Shown piece by piece: positions 35,705 through 44,223 of a stretch of DNA of 64,000 bases; position 1 is the stretch's first letter, and each line of letters opens with the position of its first letter. The stretch covers positions 2,883,001 to 2,947,000 of the forward strand of contig CP067346.1 of the NCBI GenBank assembly GCA_021561035.1, written 5' to 3'. The notes under the pieces were generated by a model. That model worked only from the letters and a program-made list of their open reading frames with translations. It made no database searches and was not told the DNA's origin. The stretch comes from Clostridioides sp. ES-S-0054-01 (lineage in GTDB: Bacteria > Bacillota > Clostridia > Peptostreptococcales > Peptostreptococcaceae). The translations under genes were made by a program, and so were the position numbers.

Positions 35705-37570
35705 TTATTTTTCAATTAAGCTCCTAATCTTATCTACTACAGATGAGGCTATTCCTCCGCCTACTTCAAACAACTTTGATGAATTTTTACCTTTTAATGA
35801 CGATTCTTGTGATTTATCTAACGCATTTGTAGCAAGTATAACTGGTGAATTGTTTTTAGCTGCTAATGGTCCAACTGCTAAGGCATCTATAAGTTTATCT
35901 TGATTCGCAACTACAACTCCATCAAGTTTAGATTGAGAATAGAATTTGTCTATTACTTTGGCATTTGTCTCTTGTCTAGTTTGACCTGCTACTCTATTGT
36001 TTGATATATCTTTGTTTGCTATTTTTCCAACTTGCTCAATAGCCTTGTTGGATATTTTTTCTATTCCACCAATAAAGTATATATTTGACACATTATTTGA
36101 TTTAATAAATTGTTCAGCTTCATTATCTACACCATCTTTTTGTGTAAGTACTATTGGAGTTTTTTCCTTACCAGCCAGTGATGCTATTGATAATGAATCA
36201 GCTTCTCCATTTCCTGCCCCTATATACAACTTGCTTACCTTATTTGTCTTATCTATTTCTTTTGCTATATTAATAGAAGTTTGATATCTTGTATCTCCAC
36301 CTATTCTTTGTACTGATATTTTTGAATTTACAGCTTTGATAGCTTCAACAATTGAATTTGGCATTGAGTTATTTCCACCTATTACAATTACTTTTGATGG
36401 ATTTAATCTTTTTAATTCTTCTACAGTTTTTTGAGGAAGCTTTTCATTTGATGATAAAAGAATTGGTGAGTTTTTTACACTAGCAAGTGGTGTAGCTGTA
36501 AGTCCATCCACCATACTTTTATCTTCTCCATTTACAATTACAACTGTATCTGATTTTGTCCAGCCACTTTGCGATATTTTAACAGCTGTCTCAAATCTAT
36601 CAGCACCTTTTAATTTTTTGACTATGACATTAGATGTAGACTCACTTGAACTTCCTCCTCCAGAGCTTCCACCACTAGATGAGCCACCTGAATTACTTCC
36701 TCCACTATTATTATCTGGTGGCAATTCATCTGGTTTAGATAATTCATTTTCAACTATGTACTCTAAACTTTTTGGAAGCGTAACTTCAACATATTTGTTT
36801 ATTGTAGCTTTTCTTCCTCTAGTCGTTTTTTGTGATAATCCAAGTTTTAATATTACATTTAAGCCACTTTCTTCTGTTTCTTTGCTAACAACAGAATAGT
36901 TTATCCTAATATTGTTTAATAAATATTCAAGTGCTTCACTTTTCTCTATCTTATACTTTTCAGGGTCACTTTTACTAGAGCCAGTTCCCCCAATTGGTTT
37001 TACTTCACTCTCATTAATAAGGGTAAATATTAAACTTTCATCTGAATTTATACTTTCATAATCCACTGTTTTATTGTTATATGTTACAATTTTTAAAGCT
37101 GGTTTATCACTTGTTCCATTCCCTAAAATTTTATAGTCAGCATTTGAGTTACTGCCAGATTTTTTTACAGATATTCTTCCTATATTCAATCTATTTCCAT
37201 CTAGTAAATCTTCATTTGATGTAACATATATATCTAATGTAGTTGTATTACTTGATTTATTGTATTCTGCTCTACAAGTAGCATTTGCATTTCCACTTTT
37301 TATCTGAGATTTTATATTATCAGACCAAGTAATCTTTTCTTTCTGCTCATTATCTACTATTTCAACCTCACCTTGTACTTTTATACTAGCTTGAAATGAA
37401 TATACTATATTTTCTACTGAGTCCACAGATATGTCTATGGTATTTACTTTCTCATAAGTTTTTGTTCCTTGTAAAACTGGTTCTGCATATGCACATGTAG
37501 CACTACCAGTTACAGCTACTGCCATAGTTGACACTGCTACGGTTCTTATAAAAGATTTTCTTTTACTCAT
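35705..37570 (-). CDS. cwp10: Cwp10: CWB2 cell-wall protein with unique N-terminal region
   Basis: About 621 residues: signal peptide (to about residue 31, CAYAEP), a unique beta-rich N-terminal region (about 32-285), a Gly/Ser-rich flexible linker (about 288-312, NSGGSNSGGSS) and three C-terminal CWB2 modules (about 313-621). The N-terminal region has no family I recognise. The linker suggests the unique region is displayed away from the S-layer. I use the ATG at 37570 rather than an upstream in-frame GTG. It lies downstream of the riboswitch-controlled metalloprotease gene, and no strong terminator was seen between them, so read-through is possible. Confidence 0.9.
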   Translation of the reverse strand: MSKRKSFIRTVAVSTMAVAVTGSATCAYAEPVLQGTKTYEKVNTIDISVDSVENIVYSFQASIKVQGEVEIVDNEQKEKITWSDNIKSQIKSGNANATCRAEYNKSSNTTTLDIYVTSNEDLLDGNRLNIGRISVKKSGSNSNADYKILGNGTSDKPALKIVTYNNKTVDYESINSDESLIFTLINESEVKPIGGTGSSKSDPEKYKIEKSEALEYLLNNIRINYSVVSKETEESGLNVILKLGLSQKTTRGRKATINKYVEVTLPKSLEYIVENELSKPDELPPDNNSGGSNSGGSSSGGSSGGGSSSESTSNVIVKKLKGADRFETAVKISQSGWTKSDTVVIVNGEDKSMVDGLTATPLASVKNSPILLSSNEKLPQKTVEELKRLNPSKVIVIGGNNSMPNSIVEAIKAVNSKISVQRIGGDTRYQTSINIAKEIDKTNKVSKLYIGAGNGEADSLSIASLAGKEKTPIVLTQKDGVDNEAEQFIKSNNVSNIYFIGGIEKISNKAIEQVGKIANKDISNNRVAGQTRQETNAKVIDKFYSQSKLDGVVVANQDKLIDALAVGPLAAKNNSPVILATNALDKSQESSLKGKNSSKLFEVGGGIASSVVDKIRSLIEK

Positions 37571-37594
37571 TAACACCCGTCCTTATCTATCATT

Positions 37595-37628
37595 AGCTAG
37601 ATGGATAAAATTGCTTATCCACCTAGCT
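37595..37628 (-). other. Stable hairpin in the cwp10 5' untranslated region
   Basis: AGCTAGGTGGATAA / TTATCCATCTAGCT, 14 pairs with one G-U and a 6-base loop, ending about 25 bases before the cwp10 start codon. No T-run follows, so it is not a standard terminator; it could be an mRNA stability or processing site in a metalloprotease-cwp10 transcript. Confidence 0.6.
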
Positions 37629-37780
37629 TTTATATTTAATTTATAAATTATCCTAAACTTATAGTTACATTTATATACTTTACTTTTAACATCTACTCTT
37701 TTAAAACTATTCTAGTATCTACTCACATTAAATATACAATGTTAGCACTAGTATTTTTAGCTTTTTTAGACTTACCTCTA

Positions 37781-40700
37781 CTATTTATCTCTGACAATGT
37801 TACCTTTTACTTTATTACTTACAGCTACAACCTTCTTATTACTGACATCAATAGCATTTCTTGTAGCCTTTCTAGCTTTACTATTACTATCAGTAAGGCT
37901 TATTGTCTTTAACTCATCGTAATTCTTAGCTTCCACAGGTACATACATTGTATCACTTACAAATCTTTGACCTACTGGAGTATCTCCTTGAAGGTCATTG
38001 TATCTATATAATTCAGCCTTAACTTTATCACTTAAAGAATCAAAGCTTTCTTTTGGCATATAGTAAACCCATGTACCTTTACTTATTTCTCCTAATTCAC
38101 CTTTTTCTGGAACCTCTGCAAATAAAAGTGCTTCTCCAGATATAGTCTTATTGTTTTTATCTATAAGTAGTGGTAAGTTAAATGCTGGATTTCCACTGTA
38201 TTCGCCTGTAATAACTATTGAACCTGCTGGAATCTTAGCTGTTTCATCTTCACTTGTGTTAGAGTTATCACTTTGATATACATAATCTTCTGCTAATTTT
38301 CCAATTCCATTAGTACGAGTCTGGTCTGCACTATTCACTGTTCCAATCTCTATATTGTCACCTGGAGGTCCTATTATATCTAACTCTGCAACTTCTATAT
38401 TAGACTTATTGTTTGAGATTAGTTTTACATATCTAGCTTGATAAGTCCAAAGATTACCATTTTTATTAAATGTAACTCTAGCCTCATTATCTTGGTCTTT
38501 TCCTCCACCAACTAAATCTTGTCCATATTCAAAAGTTCCTTGACTTACATCTTCCCAGTTCTTTTTATCATTGCTTACTTGTATCTTGTAATTAGTTAAA
38601 GAATTGTATGTTGTACTAGTATCCTTTCTAAAGTTAAACAATCCTTTTAATGAGAATTTTCTAGCTTCTGTCTTTGGTTTTGTATATTTTAATCCTACTA
38701 TAGGTAATGTCTCTTTCATATCTACTATTATATATGGATTTTCTTCTACATTTATATCAGGGTCTTTTTGTGGGTCTTTATTCCACTCAGCTTTACTAAT
38801 TCTCTTCCCTTTATAAGTAGTACTTGCATCATTGTCCTTTATATTATCAATTTCAGGATTTTGTAGTGGTCCATGTGAGTCATTTTCAGTTCTAACATCA
38901 CCATCAGAAACAGTATTTGTTATGAATGACCATGCTGATTTATTTATTTTCCCTTCATCTGATAATTTTACAGTACCAACTTCAAATTCTTCTGTTGGAT
39001 TTAGATGATAATCATATGCAACTACCTTATATGTAAATGCTCTGTTGTTAAGAGGAGATATATTATCAGTAAATTTAGCTTTACTATTTCCTTTTGCATC
39101 TACAAACCCAACTGTTCTGTATTTTACTTGAGTTCCATTTTCACCATCTAAATAATTTCCATCACTTCTTATTATTTCGTATCCTAATATCTTATCTTTA
39201 TCCTTATCTACATCTAGGTCTATAGATATCTTATTAGACTTAACTAGAGAACCACTTATTATCCCATCAGAAAAACTAGCACTTACTTTAGTATCTTTCG
39301 CCATACTAGCTATATTTTCATTTAAAATCTTTCTTCTAGCTTCGTCATTTACATATTGTATCTTTCTAGCTTCTTTTTCGTACTTATTACTATCCATTAT
39401 ACTGCTTAATTCTGGTGTAATTTCTACTCCCCATGCCTTAAAGTAATCTCTTAAATCTTTTTCAACAACACTTGATGCCATTGCTACCAACATTTGGTCT
39501 TTTGGTAAACTATTAATTGGGTCACTACTTGAAAGTGCTCTGTATTTTCTTGAAATCTTTGCATAGAATGTGTCATTACTTAAATCAGCATCTGAGTTAT
39601 TCTTTAACATTGAGCCTGTAAAATCATCATCATAAGCTAGATGTAATTGCCATAACATTCCAAGCCTTTCAAATACATTGCTTGGTATACCTAAGCTATT
39701 TGAAGTTACATGTTCATATATCTTATCCATTGTTGAACCTTCAAGTCTTGAATGTGTCTTATCATCAAATGTCTGGGCAAGTAAAGCAAGTACATTGTTA
39801 CTAGTTTCGCTATAGGTCATCTTACCAATATCTGTAACATGCCCTATCTCATGACCTATTCCCCATCCAAATAAACTTCCTCCACTAGCTTTTCCATTAG
39901 TATCTATTTGGAAAGGTACTCCATTCATAAGTCCTGGCACTGAACCGTATTCTACTCCTACATGTAGCCCAGAAGCATACATAAATGCTCCAATAAACAT
40001 TCTTTGATATTTTATGTTCATACGTGATTTTGGAGCCATATCATTTTTAGTTATATTAAATTCATTATCATCTACAGTTCCATTACCATCTAAATCTTGT
40101 GTCTTAAATACTCCTCTTTCAGAATATATTAAATCCATAATTTGTTCCCATGCAAGCATACTATTATATAGTCTATCTACTTGTGTGTTTAAATCAGAAT
40201 TTCCTTTTGATATCCCTTGATATACAGCTGTTGCTGGAACATTTAATGTCACTTTATCACTTTCAATATCTGTAGTATTTAATACACCAGTTTTTTCTGA
40301 ATATCCATATGAATTACCAATATTTGTCCCTGGATAATATGGTTCTCCTTTTATAGCATCTTTATATTTAGCTAATTCTTCTATATATGCTTTTATCTTT
40401 TTCTTAGATTGAGAAACACCTTCTGGGCTTTTATCGTTTATTGTTCCATTTAGGTTAAGATGTGGTATCTTAGTAGCTCCTGCTACACGTACCTTTATAT
40501 CTCCTCCACTTGGAGTATCATCAGGGTATCTTATGTATAAACTTCCTCCACATTCTATATCTAAACTATGAAGTTTGCTTAACTGAATTACATTTTTTCC
40601 AGTGTTAAGATTTATTTCTCCACTCTTATATGCACCAGATTCTCCATAATATTGTGTATATATCAACTTAGGAGTTTTTCCACTTTTACTTCCAACATAT

Positions 40701-43700
40701 ACTGTGATTTCATCTCCTGCTCTAGCAGCTACTCCCAATGCTTGCCAGTCATTTTGCATACCTAAATTATTAGAATTTACAGTATACTGTCCATTTTTAT
40801 CTTTATATTTTCCTGATTTATTTATTTCTTGATTCACAGTTGTTACATCAGTAAGTGTTGCTCTATCATTATATAAGTCTTGAGCTAATTTTAATTCTCT
40901 CTCAATAACTGTCTTATAAGGATGATATTCTCCACTAGCTTTATCTGGAGTATTCAGTCTATCTTTTAGTTCAGTTATTTTTTCTTGAGTTATATCTTCT
41001 TTTAATTCAATCTGTAGGTCATCTGCAAATAGATTTCTTACATCATCTTCTATACTGTCATACTCATAAAACTTAAGTTCTGATATATTAGCCTTGTATG
41101 AATAAGATGAACAAACATTTACTTGTATCTTAGTAGCATTTATTGGCTCTTTTAATCTAACCATTATATACTTATTATTATTCACAGGGTCTGTCTTTGT
41201 TTCAAAAGGAACATCCCCCAAATTATGTAATTGACCATTTTCATCCCAATATCGTATTTCAAAGTCATTTATTGTCTTATCAGAAACATCAAAACGAGGT
41301 GTAGCCATAAAAGTATCCATAGTATAAGATTTATCAAAAGTTATTATTGGTCCTCTATTCGTTCCCTCAGCCGCATTATATTTTGGGAATGTCCAGTGTG
41401 TTGTAAAGTCTCCATCCACTATATTAAATTTATCAAATGGATTTTTATCACTATATTCACTTTTATCATATCCATCTGGATAAGTAACATCTACAATGTG
41501 ATTTGTCGGTATTCCAAATCCACCATTCTCTTTAGGAGTATTAATCAATCTATAGTTAGGTGTTGTTGGTGCATCCATACTTTCAGTTGTCCCTATATAT
41601 GTTTTAGACATTCCACTAGTTCCCAAGTGGTTAGTAGCTGTCATTCTAACTTCATATGTTGTATTATCCTTAAGACCTTCTATCTTTGAACTTGTCCCAC
41701 GAATAAGCCTATCATTGTATTTTATCCAAGAGCCATTAGAAGCTTTTTCTCTATAATATAAGTCAAAATCTTTAGCTTGCTTATGATTTTTCCAACTTAC
41801 ATCAAGAGATTTAAATCTACCTTTAACACTTATGCCTTCTGGTGGTTCTGGCTTTGTATTTGGAACAACTTGAAATTCTAATATACTATCTGGGCTAAAT
41901 TGTATAGGTTTATAGTTTGAATCTACATTTTCTGGTACTCCATCTAAGTTTTCTGGCATTGCATCTTTATATCCACTAGACCAATCGCCATTTAAAGATT
42001 GTATGCTAACTCTATATAGTCCATATGCTTCTATATCTCTAACTTCTATTGTATTTTTACTAGTTTGTAATTTTTTAGTCGATAATACTTTTCCCTTATC
42101 GTCAATTTTATCTAGTATAAGCTCATATGCCGATACATTTACTTCATTATTCCAATAAAAAGATACCTTTTCATTTCCAACAGCAGTGCTAGTCAATATT
42201 TTATTGATTTTAGGTATATTCATATCTGGCTTTGGTATTTCTTTATATACATTGTTTAAAAATTCAACTTTAGATATTTCTGCAAGGCTTCTATCATTTG
42301 CTGTTGTGGCTGTTATTTTTATAGTTATCTTTTTTACTGCTACTTGTTTACCAAGATTTATTACTATATCGCTATTTTGAACATCTGCATATGTTTCTAA
42401 TGCTGACCTACTATATGTAGATGTTGTAGAGTTATCATCTTTACTGATATTACCCTCTTCTTTTGGAGTATCTTCATCTGAATCAGATTTATCTGTTGAT
42501 GAATCTTCTTTACCATTATTTTCATCTTGATTTGTATTAGAGTTTGATTCTTCTTTATCACTATTTTCTTCTTGTTTATCATTATTTTCATCTTTATTAT
42601 TTGAGTTATTATCAGACTGCTCTATATTTTCATCTTTATTATTTACTTCTTCTTGAATTACTTCTTCTTGTTCGTTATTTGCTTGTTCGTTATTTGCTTC
42701 TTCTTGTTGCTCTTCATCTTTTAAGTTTTTTATATATTCTTTGTTTTCATAAGGAATCTGTTGAACATTACCATCTTTGTCAGTAACTTCAACTATTCCT
42801 TTTGCTGGAGCAGTACCTTCTGGAGCTTTTATATTGATGACTTCCATATTAAGTGCTTCTGATAAAGCTATGTCCATTACTGCTGGTTTTTCCTCTGATA
42901 TTTTATCATTTTTTTGAGATATTGTAACTCCATTATTTTCTTCACTAAATAAATCTTCTACATTACCTTTAATATCTGTATCACTATTTACTTTTAATTC
43001 AACCTTACTAGTATCTACTATAGGGTTGGTAGATACTATACTTTCTAGACTTTTTGCATCTTCACTTTGACCTAAATTTTTCTGCACATAATCTAAATCA
43101 ACAATATCTACCTTTCCATCTCTATTTAAATCATATTCTCTTTTATTTGAATCTATATTCTCTAAAACCTTATTATAATCATTCTTATCTACTTTACCAT
43201 CTTCGTTTACATCACCCATTAAGAATAATTCATAATTTAAAGGTTTATTTTTATTATCTACACTTGCTCTATTACTTAATAAAACTCTTTGTGAATAACT
43301 TGATATATCAATGTCTTTAATTTCTTTGTTCTTAAATCCAGCTCCAGAAACTTCTATATTGTATTTTCCTACAGGTAAATTGTCAAATACAATATTATAA
43401 TATGATATATTCTCATCTTTATTTTTTATTTCACTTCTACTTGCAGATAGTTTTTTTATAGTATATTCTATATTATCTGCCCCAATATTTACTGTTCCTG
43501 AATCTTTTTCTCCAAGCTTTATTACCCCACTATTGTTACTATCATCTTTTAATCGTAACTGCATATTAGTCATATTTTCTGACTCATTGTTTTTTATTGG
43601 AAGTGAAAAATTTAAATCTACTTCAAGATTCCCCTTCAACTTTTCTGTAACTGATTTTTCAACTGCCCTTAGCTTTCCCTCTAATATAGTTTCTGCAAAA

Positions 43701-43759
43701 ACGTTTAGTGGTGCGCTACACATAGATACTGCTAGTACACAAGATATTGCCTTTTTCAT
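37781..43759 (-). CDS. Very large secreted M60-like zinc metalloprotease / adhesin-like protein (CD2797-type)
   Basis: 1992 residues. A signal peptide (1-22) is followed by a beta-rich region, a dockerin/EF-hand pair (about 178-230; DVNEDGKVDKNDY and DLNRDGKVDIVDL), an acidic Glu/Asn/Asp/Ser-rich low-complexity stretch (about 345-450), fibronectin-III-like domains (about 520-740), a discoidin/F5-8C-like carbohydrate-binding segment (about 745-920) and an M60-like peptidase domain. The peptidase shows GWGIGHEIGH near residue 1300 followed after 10 residues by Glu and by NNVLALLAQ. Another FN3/discoidin-like part lies near 1530-1830. M60 proteases cut mucin-type glycoproteins. There are no CWB2 modules and no sortase motif at the C-terminus, so it may be released. 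It is preceded by a c-di-GMP-I riboswitch. Confidence 0.88.
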   Translation of the reverse strand: MKKAISCVLAVSMCSAPLNVFAETILEGKLRAVEKSVTEKLKGNLEVDLNFSLPIKNNESENMTNMQLRLKDDSNNSGVIKLGEKDSGTVNIGADNIEYTIKKLSASRSEIKNKDENISYYNIVFDNLPVGKYNIEVSGAGFKNKEIKDIDISSYSQRVLLSNRASVDNKNKPLNYELFLMGDVNEDGKVDKNDYNKVLENIDSNKREYDLNRDGKVDIVDLDYVQKNLGQSEDAKSLESIVSTNPIVDTSKVELKVNSDTDIKGNVEDLFSEENNGVTISQKNDKISEEKPAVMDIALSEALNMEVINIKAPEGTAPAKGIVEVTDKDGNVQQIPYENKEYIKNLKDEEQQEEANNEQANNEQEEVIQEEVNNKDENIEQSDNNSNNKDENNDKQEENSDKEESNSNTNQDENNGKEDSSTDKSDSDEDTPKEEGNISKDDNSTTSTYSRSALETYADVQNSDIVINLGKQVAVKKITIKITATTANDRSLAEISKVEFLNNVYKEIPKPDMNIPKINKILTSTAVGNEKVSFYWNNEVNVSAYELILDKIDDKGKVLSTKKLQTSKNTIEVRDIEAYGLYRVSIQSLNGDWSSGYKDAMPENLDGVPENVDSNYKPIQFSPDSILEFQVVPNTKPEPPEGISVKGRFKSLDVSWKNHKQAKDFDLYYREKASNGSWIKYNDRLIRGTSSKIEGLKDNTTYEVRMTATNHLGTSGMSKTYIGTTESMDAPTTPNYRLINTPKENGGFGIPTNHIVDVTYPDGYDKSEYSDKNPFDKFNIVDGDFTTHWTFPKYNAAEGTNRGPIITFDKSYTMDTFMATPRFDVSDKTINDFEIRYWDENGQLHNLGDVPFETKTDPVNNNKYIMVRLKEPINATKIQVNVCSSYSYKANISELKFYEYDSIEDDVRNLFADDLQIELKEDITQEKITELKDRLNTPDKASGEYHPYKTVIERELKLAQDLYNDRATLTDVTTVNQEINKSGKYKDKNGQYTVNSNNLGMQNDWQALGVAARAGDEITVYVGSKSGKTPKLIYTQYYGESGAYKSGEINLNTGKNVIQLSKLHSLDIECGGSLYIRYPDDTPSGGDIKVRVAGATKIPHLNLNGTINDKSPEGVSQSKKKIKAYIEELAKYKDAIKGEPYYPGTNIGNSYGYSEKTGVLNTTDIESDKVTLNVPATAVYQGISKGNSDLNTQVDRLYNSMLAWEQIMDLIYSERGVFKTQDLDGNGTVDDNEFNITKNDMAPKSRMNIKYQRMFIGAFMYASGLHVGVEYGSVPGLMNGVPFQIDTNGKASGGSLFGWGIGHEIGHVTDIGKMTYSETSNNVLALLAQTFDDKTHSRLEGSTMDKIYEHVTSNSLGIPSNVFERLGMLWQLHLAYDDDFTGSMLKNNSDADLSNDTFYAKISRKYRALSSSDPINSLPKDQMLVAMASSVVEKDLRDYFKAWGVEITPELSSIMDSNKYEKEARKIQYVNDEARRKILNENIASMAKDTKVSASFSDGIISGSLVKSNKISIDLDVDKDKDKILGYEIIRSDGNYLDGENGTQVKYRTVGFVDAKGNSKAKFTDNISPLNNRAFTYKVVAYDYHLNPTEEFEVGTVKLSDEGKINKSAWSFITNTVSDGDVRTENDSHGPLQNPEIDNIKDNDASTTYKGKRISKAEWNKDPQKDPDINVEENPYIIVDMKETLPIVGLKYTKPKTEARKFSLKGLFNFRKDTSTTYNSLTNYKIQVSNDKKNWEDVSQGTFEYGQDLVGGGKDQDNEARVTFNKNGNLWTYQARYVKLISNNKSNIEVAELDIIGPPGDNIEIGTVNSADQTRTNGIGKLAEDYVYQSDNSNTSEDETAKIPAGSIVITGEYSGNPAFNLPLLIDKNNKTISGEALLFAEVPEKGELGEISKGTWVYYMPKESFDSLSDKVKAELYRYNDLQGDTPVGQRFVSDTMYVPVEAKNYDELKTISLTDSNSKARKATRNAIDVSNKKVVAVSNKVKGNIVRDK

Positions 43760-43826
43760 GAAACAACAATCCTCCCTTAATAAATATCTAACTTTTCATG
43801 AATTTAAATACTATAAGTTTCAGACA

Positions 43827-43885
43827 ATAAAAAAAGACACTCAAAGAGAATCTTAATTATAAGATAAAAAGACTTTACTCTTTTT
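43827..43885 (-). terminator. Riboswitch expression platform (terminator with possible antiterminator)
   Basis: In the minus direction AGATTCTC-TTT-GAGTGTCT (43835-43853) forms a hairpin followed by seven T. The CTCTTT in its 5' part (43843-43848) can instead pair with AAAGAG (43878-43883) just after the aptamer's last stem, giving a mutually exclusive structure. It lies 68 bases before the start codon. Confidence 0.7.
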
Positions 43886-43975
43886 AGCAACTGGCTGATA
43901 TGGCTTTAAAAGCTTTAATCCCTATAGTTTTGCGTCATTAGATTTCCCTAATTTTGCCATTTAATTTTCACTACT
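43886..43975 (-). ncRNA. Cyclic di-GMP-I (GEMM-I) riboswitch aptamer
   Basis: The minus strand reads TGGCAAAATTAG-GGAAAT-CTAATGACGCAAAACTATAGGG and later AAAGCCATATCAGCCAGTTGC. This is the GEMM-I pattern: GGCAAA, a P2 stem (ATTAG/CTAAT) capped by a GAAA tetraloop, the invariant GACGCAAA joining segment, a P3 stem containing the tetraloop receptor, and a closing P1 (AGTAGT/GTTGCT with G-U pairs). It lies in the leader of the M60-like protease gene and should tie its expression to the intracellular c-di-GMP level. Confidence 0.9.
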
Positions 43976-43986
43976 TTATTACCCAT

Positions 43987-44016
43987 TTTATATTATCTTT
44001 AAACTTTTTAATACAA
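43987..44016 (-). promoter_or_regulatory. Candidate promoter for the riboswitch-metalloprotease transcript
   Basis: TTGTAT (44011-44016), 18-base spacer, TATAAA (43987-43992) in the minus direction, placing transcription start about 5 bases before the aptamer. Confidence 0.55.
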
Positions 44017-44044
44017 TTTTTTTAAATTAAATTATAAAAATTTA

Positions 44045-44156
44045 GCTGTCTCAAAATAGAGATAAGCCTATTTTTCATTGTTGAAATGATGAAAATGTAT
44101 TTAATTTAATACAAAAAAAGTGCCTCATGAATTAAAAATTTCATCTTGAGACACCG
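44045..44156. repeat. Short inverted-repeat element, copy 2 (also cwp9 terminator)
   Basis: Bounded by imperfect inverted ends (GCTGTCTCAAAATAG at one side, ATCTTGAGACACC at the other). The interior CATTGTTGAAATGATGAAAAT and ACAAAAAAAGTGCCTCATGAA match copy 1 (19069-19181) nearly base for base. In the minus direction the right end forms a GTGTCTCA..GATGAA / TTCAT..GGCAC-type hairpin followed by seven T, ideally placed to terminate cwp9. Confidence 0.8.
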
Positions 44157-44223
44157 CAATTTTTCATTATAATTTAATTACTTATATAATTTTCTCACAA
44201 GCATAATTTTGTGTATATCTTTC

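Noticed and set aside
42397-42591. Lys/Ile-rich frame inside the acidic stretch of the large metalloprotease
   Set aside because: It is an out-of-frame reading of a low-complexity Glu/Asn/Asp region with no start signals.
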